From Wolfiporia cocos (taxonomy: Eukaryota; Basidiomycota; Agaricomycetes; Polyporales; Phaeolaceae), in contig JACCLO010000006.1 in the NCBI GenBank assembly GCA_029448655.1, positions 1,240,001 to 1,304,000 of the forward strand: DNA of 64,000 nucleotides, given 5' to 3'. Each line of letters opens with the position of its first letter. The first letter of the stretch is position 1. The notes beneath the pieces were generated by a model, which saw only the letters and a list, made by a program, of their open reading frames with translations, did not search any database and was not told the origin of the DNA. The position numbers were made by a program, and so were the translations under genes. This document shows, piece after piece, positions 29,895 to 40,827 of the stretch.

Positions 29895-31570
29895 ATGTCT
29901 CTCTGGGTTGACAAGGTAAAACGCTCCTGCCAAGACCTCCCATCGGGTACCTCCTAATGCTCTCGCTGTAACAGCACCGACCGCGCGTCCTCGACGACCT
30001 CCATTATCACGCAGGCCTCTCTGCGCGATTACGCGCATTAGTAAGCTAATACTTCAGTATTCTTGCGCTTTGTAACGCTCGCGCGGACTAGGCTGCGTCT
30101 GGAGACTTCCCACACATGCTCTTCTATGGCCCATCGGGCGCGGGGAAGAAGACGCGTATTGCTTGCACGTTAAGGGAGCTGTTTGGCAAGGGGGCGGAGA
30201 AGGTATGTGTACTTCCGTATCTATGTGATCATTGATAGCTCAAACAATATGTGAACGGGTGTAGCTCAAGATCGACCAGCGTGTATTCATGACGCCCGCC
30301 CGACGGAAACTGGATGTGAACGTCGTACAAAGCAACTACCACATCGAAATCACGCCGAGGTACGTGTCATGTTCTTTCCACCGAATACTATTAAACACGT
30401 TATCGCCAAAGTGAAGTGGGAAACTACGACAGAGTAGTCATTCAAGAGTTGCTGAAAGAAATCGCGCAAACGCAGCAAGTTGATCTTAGCGCCAAACAAC
30501 GCTTCAAAGGCCAGTCCTCCTGCTAACGTAACGCACGATCAATCCTTGATGTGCAGATGTAGTTGTCATCATCAACGAAGCTGACTCACTATCCCGCGAC
30601 GCGCAGGCCGCGCTGCGACGCACAATGGAGAAGTACATGTCGAATATGCGAATCATCCTCTGCACAAACTCAACATCAAAACTTATTGCGCCAATAAAGA
30701 GCCGGTGTCTCCTTGTCCGTGTGGCCGCGCCTACCACCGAAGAGGTGCATGTTAACACGCAGAAGGTGTACGGGAACTTCGTGCTGACAGTGACTGCAAT
30801 GCAGATGATCGACGTTCTGCGACACGTTGGTAGAAAAGAGGGCTTCGACGTCCCTGACAAGATCGCGCACGAGATCGCAGAGGATGCAAACGGTAACATG
30901 CGCAAGGCCGTTCTCGTGCTCGAGGCACTGAAGATGCAGTCGTATGTACCTCAGCCATCGTTCATGCAGATCAACATCTAACTTCAGATTTGTGATCTTT
31001 GCGGGATGAGCAGGACAGACCTTGATAAGCCTCTCACAATCGCGAAGCCCGACTGGGAGACGTACTGCCACAAGGTGGGCGACATGATCATCCAGGAGCA
31101 GTCACCTGCGCGCGTGATGGAGGTGCGCGCGAAGCTGTACGAACTGCTCAGCCATTGTATACCACCCACCATTGTGCTAAAAGTATGTTGCTTTCGTGAC
31201 TCCACTCATTTGCGATTAATTCTCAATGTTGGCATGATCAACGTGCATTAGACGATCGCCGAACGCGTGGTGCAGCAAGTCGATGAGAGCCTGAAGGCAG
31301 AGATTATGCACTGGGCCGCGATATATGTACGTCCTACTATGATCACTCTTCCTCGTGTGTTGCTGATCGTTGAACTGGTCTGTCGGATTCCAGGAGGTGC
31401 GCATGCGTATAGGCAACAAGAAGATATATCACCTCGAGGCGTGGGTTGTCAAGGTCATGAGTCTATACAAGGTATACAAGCCTCTTATGTGCTTTCGGAG
31501 ACGGGATGCTGACTGATTCTGATCGCAGCATCTCTTCTATGATATCAATATGACAGATTTTGACGACTGA
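29895..31570 (+). CDS. RFC5: replication factor C subunit 5 (RFC3 in animals), clamp-loader small subunit
   Basis: Eleven exons (29895-29915, 29975-30040, 30092-30202, 30265-30359, 30412-30509, 30557-30744, 30805-30941, 31014-31182, 31252-31326, 31394-31471, 31529-31570) give 359 aa, close to the 354 of yeast Rfc5. The AAA+ protein is part of the nuclear RFC pentamer that loads PCNA at primer ends. Visible are the N-terminal MSLWVDK, P-loop [11 protein letters not shown], the Rfc-box IINEADSL in place of a DEAD box, ALRRTMEKY, and PIKSRCLL (SRC motif). Oddities: the usually constant Tyr after WVDK is His; intron 5 is GC-AG (AAAG/GCCAGT); intron 6 (30745-30804) is 60 bp with no stop, so an unspliced RNA would read through. 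Confidence 0.9.
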
Positions 31571-32648
31571 AAGTATTATTGGAACCAGGCAGTGGATTCG
31601 ATTGTGTAGGATTCGCATTAGGACACGGGACGCACCTTGTGAGGTTGCACATATGCATGGTATTGCACCAAACCGCAATGATAATGCCAAGTTAATGGCG
31701 ATATGTGTTCCATTCGCGGCATTCCGTCTGCCGTTCTATCCAACGCATGATTATGGGTTCAAGTATGTGGTGCAGATAACCATACTGACGGTGACATGTT
31801 TTCCAAAGGCAGTCTCCGATCGTGAAAGCTGCAAACGAAGCAACTCCGGATGACAAGACGCTGTTGCGTCAAGATAGTGAGGCAGGGAGATAACCACGCA
31901 GGGCCACGCTCAGTTTAGCCTTCAGTATGCTAAAGGACTTTTACGGACTTTCATTACAGTGCAGGAACAGACATCAACGCAATTAACAATTATCAACAGT
32001 CCAAAGCTCACGCATCTCCTATACTCCTGCCACGGTCAGCTCTATACGATGCTATCCAGCCGGATGTCTAGAGGTTCGACGTCTCAGCCACTACATTCGG
32101 ACGGCCGTCACACCAATAGTTCATTTAATGCACGTCGCGCTCTCCGTCCTGATCGATATCATCATGCCTGCAATGCTAACGCGTATTGAACCCCTCCGAC
32201 GCTGACCTGCTCATTATCTGCTACTGGTACGAGTTGTGTGGCAAGAAGACATTCTCCTCGCATGAGGTGGTTGATTTCGCATGTCTCGGTGCGGCGCCGC
32301 GACGATCAATAGGTAGAAGCACTGCTAGAAGGTTACTTGGTCCGATTTGTTTCAGAATTAGCTGTTGCGAAGGCCATGTCCCTTCAGTTGTGTCAGGTGA
32401 CTATCCCTGTCAAATACACTGCTGGTTGTGGCTCATTATGAATTGCGGCAGCACTCAAGACGGAAGCCCATGAATAACGATGCATTATCTGCAGACCCGT
32501 GCATCATGTTACCGACAGCTCCCCCCAGCATTTCGCATCCCAGGATACAACTACATGTCGGGATGTCTGCACACTGTGCATTAGTTTCATTGCTCTCTGA
32601 ACGGCTGGAACAGTTATCTTTATTCACCTGCAGGATTGATCCTGGACT
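31571..32648. other. 1.1-kb region without a recognisable gene
   Basis: Short ORFs only. The convergent ends of RFC5 and the small peptide gene copy B flank it. Confidence 0.35.
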
Positions 32649-32806
32649 TTACTTGCTTTTGGGTGGCTCAGCGCAGCCGCAGGTCGGCCAGGAGCAGGTG
32701 CCGCCGTTAGCCTGGACGTTAGCGCACTGTGCGGTTTCCTGCCGCGTAGAAATCATTAGCTCTATGGCCAGAAATAAGACATCCATTATGCGATACTAAC
32801 AGACAT
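32649..32806 (-). CDS. 31-residue cysteine-containing peptide, copy B
   Basis: Exon 1 is ATG TCT (32806-32801), the intron is 32800-32739 (GTTAGT...GGCAG, 62 bp), and exon 2 is 32738-32649 ending TAA. The peptide differs from copy A at four residues (Asp/Glu at 3, Thr/Val at 10, Gly/Ser at 30 and one near the N-terminus by codon use only), keeping all four Cys, the Trp and the Pro residues. Intron position and phase are identical. The third-base changes between copies with few amino-acid changes suggest purifying selection. It lies in opposite orientation to copy A, about 9.4 kb away. Function unknown. Confidence 0.65.
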
Positions 32807-32875
32807 GTTGTATGAGTGAGTCGGTTGGAACTGTGGTGTAGTCGAAGACTGGGGGATCCTAACTGTGAGCGAGGG

Positions 32876-32886
32876 CTCTTATATGC
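32876..32886 (-). promoter_or_regulatory. TATA box of small cysteine-peptide gene copy B
   Basis: On the minus strand CATATAAGAGC lies about 70 bases upstream of the ATG at 32806, the same sequence and spacing as before copy A. Confidence 0.6.
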
Positions 32887-34324
32887 TCGAGCAGTGCGTT
32901 CACTGTCAGCATCAATGTCCACGAGACGCGCTAGGCCCGCGTTGCAATCGCGCGCACTCCGTTGGCTGCTCGCAATGCATGTTACGCTACTGGTCACCGC
33001 AGACGCCGGAAGAGAGCGCAGCGCTTCGTCAGATGTCCCAGGACTTCAGATCTGCACGAGTATCCCGTATGCGTCAGAGACGAATCCACGGCGGTGCATA
33101 TAGTGTCGTACTTCATTCCAATCCGACAAATCTGACTGGTCCTCAACAGCTCTGAGCGAAGAGCCGAGTCAACGAAGCGACTGATATCAGTGCCTCATCC
33201 CGAGCGGAGAACTACTGCCAATGAACATTGCTCATCAGATATCAGAGCGCGGATATCCCAGCGCACGAGGCTACGGGCACGGACCCGGCTCTACGCGTGA
33301 TCCCAAGACCCGTCTGCTACTTAGCTGAGCTATGGGAGTGGGGATGGGCAACCCCGCCTAGAAATGTGTTCTGAGCTTATCACGTCGGAGTCTGAATTAC
33401 TTACCCAATGTGGTATTTAGATGCCGAGACTGCAAATGTGCCGCTATCGACGCTGGTACTATCGGGACCTGAGCCTGTACCACTGTAGACATGGCTATGT
33501 ACTGCAACATTCATTCAAGATTCAAGCTACGTAGATGCTCAAGATATAATGAAACATACAATGAGCCCTTGATATCTTTGCCAGTTCTTTTCAGCAACTC
33601 CTCGACAATATCGAGCCATCGAACGCGACGTGGCGGCGCTCGCATCCCAGTTAGGAAGGCGGGTGCATTCATACCACTGGCACGTAAATATTCTGCACCT
33701 CACAAGTACATTCATTCTGTAGGTAGGTAATGATCTCAGAGCGCTTTCTTGATAGTGTAGTTTCGACCTGAGCGATCTGAGGGTCCTATCGCTTTTCACA
33801 TCATGATTGGCAAGCATTCTAAATCATACTCCCATACATTGATGGATTGGTATCTCCTCCTTCAATAGTGATCTACAGCAAAAACCTAGTACACAGATCA
33901 ATCTTGTTTGCTTTTCTGCAGAAATCGTTGGGAACACATTTCCGTTAAACTGTCTCGTAGTTGCGGTGTGCCATGTGCGATGTACGAAATTGTACAGTAC
34001 AGATTTTATCTCAAAATTCTGTTCCGAAGAAATTGATGTATTCAATGTTCTGAGCAATACATCCCATTGATACAAGGCATGAATGTTTTTATCTGAGGAG
34101 CCTTTACATTGATACCGTCGCGCTCTGCGCGCCAGCGCGCCAAGCTCGTGCCGCAGTGAGAGCTGTCCGGCATGTACTGTGGTGTGTGATAGACGCCGGA
34201 CATCCGGAATTTGCCGCTCCCCTACGGTTGCCCCTCCCCAATGGGAGATCATCGCCATGTTTCATCTACTCACGGTGCTGCAAATAGTGTGGCTCTCACT
34301 GATTCAAGTACCCACTATGCGGGG
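32887..34324. other. region without a recognisable gene
   Basis: Short ORFs without recognisable product. 33270-33350 on the minus strand has a tRNA-like A-box (ATAGCTCAGCTAAGTAG) but no matching arms, so no tRNA is called. Confidence 0.35.
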
Positions 34325-34885
34325 TAGTGATGTGCAAAGCACGGCTCAAAGCCGTGAGCCGGGCCTGGCCGAGCCGACTTAAGCCGGGCCGAGCCGAGCC
34401 TGGGGGGGCGGCTTAAGACGGCTCAGGGCCCAGCTTGGAGGATCGTGAGCCGGCGGCTTTAGGCGCGCAGCTGTGGTGTTGTTAGAATTAGGTTTAAGAT
34501 TTTACATCAATTCACCTTATATGATCTCAACGACCATTACAATGACTCGTGATCTGCTAACACGGTGCGGAACGTTGTGACTACTGTTGTTGTGACTACT
34601 GTTGCGATTGGGGTTGTGATCGAGATCTGGATTTTCGGTCAACATTATAAGCAGCTGTAAAAACACTTGTAGATCAGAATAACAACAAATATAAGCATTC
34701 TGAATATGTTGTGCTTTCATTTGAACTGCACAAGCCAATAATTCCGAGGTCCTACCTGACTATCCATAAGCCCCGGCCTGAGCCGTCAAGCTAAGGGCCC
34801 GGCTTGACATTTCGCTGAGCCCGAGCCCTTCAAGGCCGGGCCCAAGCCCCGGGCTTTGAGCCGAGCCGTGCTTTGCACATTACTA
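34325..34885. mobile_element. hAT-type MITE, 561 bp, with 8-bp target duplication
   Basis: The ends TAGTGATGTGCAAAGCACGG and CCGTGCTTTGCACATTACTA are inverted repeats (one mismatch in the first 20). The element is flanked on both sides by ATGCGGGG (34317-34324 and 34886-34893). An 8-bp duplication and TAGTG-type ends are typical of hAT. The interior (AGCCGGGCC-rich subterminal repeats and an AT-rich middle) has no transposase, so it moved using an enzyme encoded elsewhere. Confidence 0.88.
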
Positions 34886-35135
34886 ATGCGGGGATGCCCG
34901 CTGTCTCAGCCAAGTTGAATGTGGCATTGCGCCCACCATATCGAACTGAAACTGATTTCCGCCGGATGCAGCGCAAGGATGTTTCGTTCAAGATTCATTG
35001 ATATCATTCAATTGCGTGGCGTTGAGAAGATGGAGCAGCAGCGAACGGGTCCGCCAAGGCGTACCCCATTAGAGCTCGACAAAAGTGTAAGGAGCCCTGT
35101 CGGCGGTCGCGTTGGGATCTATGCTAGTAGTATAA

Positions 35136-38100
35136 TCAACCTCCACCTCCACCACACCCGCCACCACCACCTCCGCACCCTCCTCCGCCTCCGCCTCCGC
35201 CTCCGCCGCCGCATCCCCCGCCACCTCCACTCCCGCCGCATCTCCCGCCACCTGAAGCTCCACCGCATCCTCCCCCACTGCCTGCGTAGCCACTCGCACC
35301 CGTTCCTCCTCCGCATGCCACGCCGCTACCTCCGAACAGTCCCACGCTGAAACCTGAGCTCGTGCCTCTTCCTCGAGCTCTGCCTGCACGGGCTTTTCCG
35401 CCAGCTCCATTAACATGTCTGGTGGGTCCACTACCGCCAACATGTCTGGTGGGTCCACTACCGCCAACATGTCTGGTGGATCCACTATCACCCATACTCT
35501 GACTGGATACACTGCCACAAGCCACCAGACCCACCGTTGGGCCATTATTCCCCACACCGCACGCAGCCGCGCCCTGCACAGCCATCGAAAATCAGCTTAT
35601 CTGCACAAGAGAGTCGCTATGGGACAAACCACGGCGCATTGAGCTGCATTTCCTGCATCCGCACCGATTGGAGCACCGACGACAACGCATGCTGCAGCAG
35701 GGCGATAGAAAGGTATGGGCGCTAGGTATGCATCGTGCGCAATCCTGCTAGCGTAGACCGCCTCGGACATGGAGCCATCGCGGACCATTTTATCGTCCTG
35801 TTTGCGCTCCTTTCCGATTCTCTTCTGCCTTTTCACAGCCGCATGCTCGCGAAGCAGCACCAATCTCGCCGCTCGATGTCCACTGCCTTGTACGCGCGCG
35901 GCATTGTGAAGGCTGGGATGCGTAGCAGAATATGCATCTGGACGGTCTAGCACAACGAGATCCTTTCGAGTTTCTATAACCTGCTTGCGTCCGGCCACCA
36001 GCCGCCGAAGGTATTGCCCGACACTGTGTGTGCCGTCTGGAGGTGGGCACCCACAGTGCATGTATGCGATACCGAACCGTTTCTGCAGAAGGATGCACCG
36101 GTTAAATACTGCACAATCAGTGAATGATTCGTTACAACCTCCCATGCTCGACAAGTCGCTGTCAGGGAGTCATCAAGATAGTTCTCTTCAATCTTGTCAT
36201 CGCTGGGGGGAGCGAGGTCGAATCGTCTCATAACAGCTTCGAAACAAATGCGCCAAGCTTACTGGTCAATGTACCGACCAACATACGCCTTGCAGTCTGT
36301 GCCATATTGCTTCGCCATCAGTTGATGAGAATGCCACACAAGGTCAATGTCCAAAGTGGGTACATAGAGAGGTGTTGCTGACGTCGAGATCAGATCCAGA
36401 AACCTGTTATGCACGACTTAAGTGGAGTGCGACAATTAGGATAGATAGATGCTAACGCATGATATCTCGTAATTGCGTGATCTAGGACGATCTGCTCGCT
36501 CTCGTCTTGATAGAATGCAGGCTCGGTCCATCCAAATTCGTACATCTTGTCAATGAATGAACCCTGCCGAATTATCTTTCAAGGCTCGTTTTAGATGAAA
36601 ACCTGCAAAAAGACTTTTATACTTACAGCGCCCACTAGATCGACAGAGAACGGACGATCGTCGGTGTATGCATTCAATACGCGGTTGATGCTGGAAGACT
36701 ACTTCAGTCATACATCTGATGCGCTTGCTGACCAGACCTCACGCGCGCTTGTGGCTCACATCCCGCGATGTGAAGTGGTATAGTGTTCTGGGAACATTCT
36801 TGATAGAATACCCCAGTGTATTCTGGATTCTACGCCGCCAGTCGTCATCAGTGTCCTTCGAGGAGTGACATCAATGAATGTGCATGACAGCAACTGAAAG
36901 ATTGATCTACGCACTGGACCCCGGCGGCGGAATATGGTCAATTGCAGCAACTCCCTCTTGATCTCAGCGGCCCCGTGCGTGTTGTTCATGTCTGTGTGTG
37001 AATGAAGTGTTCCTCTATTGCAGTTAGCTTTTTTTAGATTTCTGTATGCATCAATACGTACGCAAGACAATTCACAGGCATGGGTACCTCGGCGGAGGAT
37101 ACAACCGGTCCCGCAATGAGGTCTTTGACGAACTTAGTCAAAGCAAGGCTTTCCTTGGCAATCGCGTGGTTACAAGTAGGACATAATATCGAGAAAGAAT
37201 GCTGAGCATATCCATTTCCGGCAGTGGTTAGATAGGCTGTATCCACCGTCAGTCATTGTCCACACAGGAAACTTGGGAAATAACTCACGGACTTCCACGG
37301 GTGCCAAACATTGAGAGCATTTAATCGTGCGATGAGTCGTTTCAGCAGCAGCCTCGATGGGATCAAACTTCGTATGAGTTTCTGCAAGCCAGAATGATGC
37401 AAGGCGATGTGAAGGTTGAAATGAAGATATATCTCCCGGGTTCATCTGCATCCATAGACTGAATTGTTGCGCAGGTTGAATGAAACCTCTGAGCACTCAC
37501 GACTGTAGGTAACAATTTGTCGCCCATCTCTTGGAATGTTTGCATCAACGGAATTCGCTGGCAGTCCTCAGCATACCATCTATGATAATTGAAAGTCGGG
37601 TCAGAATTGGTGGGATGATCTCTATAGAACCATCATACATTGGATTCAGCATGTATGCATGCCATACCATGAGAACATCCAGTGGTGGAATGAATTCTGC
37701 ATCCCAGTTGCGTGACCCATTTGCATTGTGCATGATTTCGGCCCATTTATGGAATCTAGGGGTCGTGGTGTTTGGTCTTTTATGATGTTAGACGTATGCA
37801 TGCTGGACTTACCGATCTACAGCGAGATTAACAAACCAGCACCAGCGCTGCGATTGATTGAGATCCTTAGCCAGTTGAGGAAGATGCAGATGTTCATTAT
37901 GTTCGATGGTGATGCGGAGTTTCTTGAATTCGCTGAGTAGGCTCAGGTGAGCCCTCACGTATGCCACATTCACCAGAGGACTTTGCAGGCTTGATGATCC
38001 GATTCGATATGGTGACGGCCCATCTAGATGTGGCCAGTCGTATGTAGCTTCTGGTGAATCGGTATCAAACTGTGGCAGATTCTGAACGGGTTGTGATGCA

Positions 38101-38429
38101 TGCGATGCATGTGATCTCTCGCGAGAGGATTCCAGTCGATTGTGGCTGTGTTCCAGTGCTCTTCTGTCAGCACTTGGATACTCTTGTACGGAGTCAAGAT
38201 GCCTGTCCGTAGGGTCTGCTGCACTTGTGAGTGTTGACGGCTCGTTTCTGAGCTCTATGGGCCCATCAGTGACTGTGTATGGTTGTTTATTAGCTGAGAC
38301 AAAAGTTGGAGGGTCATCAGAGTATATCATCTCTTCAGTGCCTGTGCGATTTGAGACAGGCGTTGAACTGAGCAATGGACTGGCAGATAAGCATCTGAGG
38401 TACTTATATCTGGGAATTGACGCCTGCAC
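35136..38429 (-). CDS. glycine-rich domain (GRDP/DUF1399-like) protein with a Gly/Cys-rich tail
   Basis: Thirteen exons (38429-37813, 37755-37639, 37579-37501, 37445-37289, 37236-37062, 37014-36915, 36855-36760, 36698-36627, 36563-36457, 36403-36263, 36202-36139, 36082-35630, 35573-35136) join in frame to 871 aa. Family hallmarks appear twice as in GRDP proteins: PPLDVLMVWHAYMLNP and PTLDIDLVWHSHQLM, followed by GRYIDHDDKIEENYL and FGIAYMHCGCP. A two-Cys pair (CSQC, CPTC) lies between the halves. The first 120 residues are Ser/Pro-rich and look disordered. The tail has three 9-residue repeats (GGSGPTRHV type) and then long Gly runs punctuated by Cys. The biochemical role of fungal members is not known to me. 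Confidence 0.8.
35412..35492. repeat. three tandem 27-bp coding repeats
   Basis: Three copies of a 27-bp unit (AACATGTCTGGTGGGTCCAC...) encode, on the minus strand, the repeated GGSGPTRHV of the GRDP-like protein tail. The third copy differs by a few bases. Confidence 0.8.
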
Positions 38430-38684
38430 TGGCGCTGTCAGGAAAGGGCCTTTAAAGTGGAGGAGCGATATTTGGAACTGATGCAGTACTAGTGCGCACC
38501 GGCGCTGTCAGGTGTCGGGCCTTGCGCTTGAGCGCCGACGCCACTTCCTCACACTGACTAAGGCCGTATACGTATGCGCCAATCGAATGAGCGTGTCAGC
38601 CCCATTGTTCGGCTGAGTCAACCGGTGGCCGCAGTACTTCTGAGGCTGAAGCTAATCTATGATGGAATTCTGGCCTTCAAAAAT

Positions 38685-39882
38685 TGGTCTCGTACCCAGA
38701 CCTGTCAGATGGCTCGCACCCCACCACCGCAGTCTCATACACGTCTGGGCAGTCAAACCGAGAAACCCCCCATATGATTTGACGCCCAATTATCACGGTC
38801 ACATCAGCTTCGCGAAGCTGTCAAACGTTAGATCCCTGATGTAGCTGTCCGATCCCTGACTGCCTTGGCGCCCACCCTCATTTTTCGCCGCCGTACCTCT
38901 CCTCATACATTATATTATCATCTCGCTTTATAGCTATATCCGCTCTTTCTTTCAATCACTATGGCATCCCCAATTAAGTTGCCACGCCTTCGAACTCTTG
39001 ACAGGCGACATCAGTGATGGTACCGGAATTTGGATGATTGCGCACGAACGTTGGCTCGTGATCAGAAAGGTTACAGTTCATCCAATACACGCACAATCAT
39101 GAGTGCCGCATTCGTTGAGAACTTCGGGGGAAGACATCCCTATGAATGGCAGTTGGATGTGGCTGAGGCAATACTGCTGGGTCTGAACTGTACTGTAATT
39201 GCTGGTACCGGACGGGGAAAAACCATACCGTACATGCTGCCACTATTGTCACCAGTATTCAATCAGAAGCTGTTAATCGTTGTCTCACCCTTGAAGACAC
39301 TACAGAAGGATCAGGTACAGCATATCATCATGAAGAAGACGTACTCTAATATTCAACAAGGTTGAACGATCTCGGAAATCAAAGATACCAGCTGTTGAGA
39401 GTCATATTCATCAGTACCAAATGCTCTTCGTAAACTATACTTTCGTCGAGGATGCCATCCTTGCCTACGTCCTCATCATAGAATGTGATGTCGTCGACAT
39501 ACGATCTATCTGACCCCGGCTCAGTATCTTCGCCGTCAGAGAACAGCCGCTGTGTTCGCGATCGATGCTGTCTACGCCGCTCGGGATGGGTGCCGCGCAT
39601 ATTCGCTGGATCCTGGGGCTGAAGTAGTGGGGGCACAAGAGCAACGTATTTTAATGAAAAAATTACTGTATAAAGATAATCAACAACGCGAGGCCCTCAG
39701 CGAGGCAAAATAGCGCTGGGCTGTCTGAGGAATCGGACAGCTACACCGGGGATCTGACTTTTGACAGCTTCGCGAAGCTGATGTGACCGTGATGATTGGG
39801 CGTCAAGGGGCATGGGGGTTTCTCGGTTCGACGTGTAATGAGACTGCGGTGGTGGGGTGCGAGTCGTCTGGGTACGAGACCA
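38685..39882. mobile_element. 1.2-kb inverted-repeat element carrying a helicase fragment
   Basis: About 180 bp at the left (38685-38866, from TGGTCTCGTACC) is the reverse complement of the right end (about 39710-39882, ending GGTACGAGACCA) with several small indels. Both arms contain the palindrome CAGCTTCGCGAAGCTG (38805-38820, 39765-39780). No clear target duplication was found. Between the arms lies a RecQ-like helicase fragment. Confidence 0.7.
39030..39364 (+). pseudogene. RecQ/DEAD-type helicase fragment
   Basis: The ORF of 111 aa contains a Q-motif-like PYEWQLDVAEAILLG, Walker A IAGTGRGKT, and motif Ia-like LLIVVSPLKTLQKDQV, then a stop. A complete helicase would need about 300 further residues (DEAH box, motifs III-VI), and these are absent downstream. 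ATP-dependent DNA unwinding cannot be expected from this piece. It resembles the N-terminus of RecQ-like helicases that are abundant in agaricomycete genomes. Confidence 0.7.
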
Positions 39883-40203
39883 CAAAGTTACTATCAAGGG
39901 CCAGCAGGCTTCACACCAAAACGTGCCGCAGCAGCTTGCCTGTCGTTCGGGACGGTAGTTCCGTTGCAGGTTGTCATACCAGTGACATGAAACAAATCGG
40001 GCTGCTGCACTATCCAATTCGAAAGACATTATGTGCCCCTGGCGCCACAGTTGGCACCGGGCGTCGGACAAGTGCACAGCTTCGCCTTCTGGGATTACGA
40101 GCATTCTCTAGGGAACATTAACTCAGGGGCTATACATATACACTGGTATTTCGTCGAAGTTCAGGGCGCTTACTTCGTCTCAATGCAGTGCTCAACTCCA
40201 TAA

Positions 40204-40410
40204 ATGCCTTCACTATCAATCGGCACAGTTCCTGTAACCGGGCAATGGATTCGTATCCGCGTGGGCTGTGCATGCAATGCTCAAAAGAGATATTCTGTCA
40301 ATGCTACTGTGCCGACTGAGAACAAATTTGTGCACCTCCGCAAGACTTCTGCGGCGTTCGGAAATGATATAGAGATGAATGTTGTTGAGGGCATCACTAA
40401 GGTCCACCGC
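40204..40410 (+). pseudogene. SDR reductase relic: lone degenerate first exon, copy 4
   Basis: It aligns with exon 1 of the SDR paralogues from ATG to the exon end (VVEGITK before GT), but the cofactor motif has decayed (VPVTGQW in place of LVTGANGF) and the region of VRATVRSE is changed. None of exons 2-4 follows before the next copy begins at 40828. It has the right length (about 67 codons), so loss was by point changes and by deletion of the rest. Confidence 0.7.
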
Positions 40411-40827
40411 TCATGCATTAGCGTTGAAGATTGAGCTGATGCGTAGCGGGGCAAGCCATCAATGAAGCGATTCAAGTAGTGATACTGATCACGTTGATCG
40501 TAAGATCAGCAAGCCGTAAGGTTGCAGCAGACTCGAGGTCTATCGGGAGCAACCAGAATGGATAAGAAGGCGTCTGACCCGAGCGACTGTCTGCACATGC
40601 TCGCTACAGACTAATTGGCATTTTAGTAATATGATCGGTGGTTCCAGACCGCTTACTTGTAGTAATGGCAGCTATGGCGACTGAGTCCGCTGGCACGTCA
40701 GGCAAAAGTCCCTGCGCCACATAGGCCTGTGAACAATGGCGGAGATGCTGTAGGTCGCAGGGCTATATAAGCAGTACGCAAAGATATTCAAATCACCAGC
40801 TTCTACCTTCGAGATACCTACGCAAGC

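Noticed and set aside
32186..32473. A 95-aa ORF with several Cys between RFC5 and the small peptide gene.
   Set aside because: No domain, no intron signals that extend it, and the Cys are not ordered as in any family that I know. Left in the gap note.
33262..33360. tRNA-like sequence on the minus strand (CATAGCTCAGCTAAGTAGCAGACGG has an A-box look).
   Set aside because: The D-arm does not pair, no T-loop of the TTCRANT kind follows, and the acceptor stem has no partner. At most a decayed tRNA or SINE.
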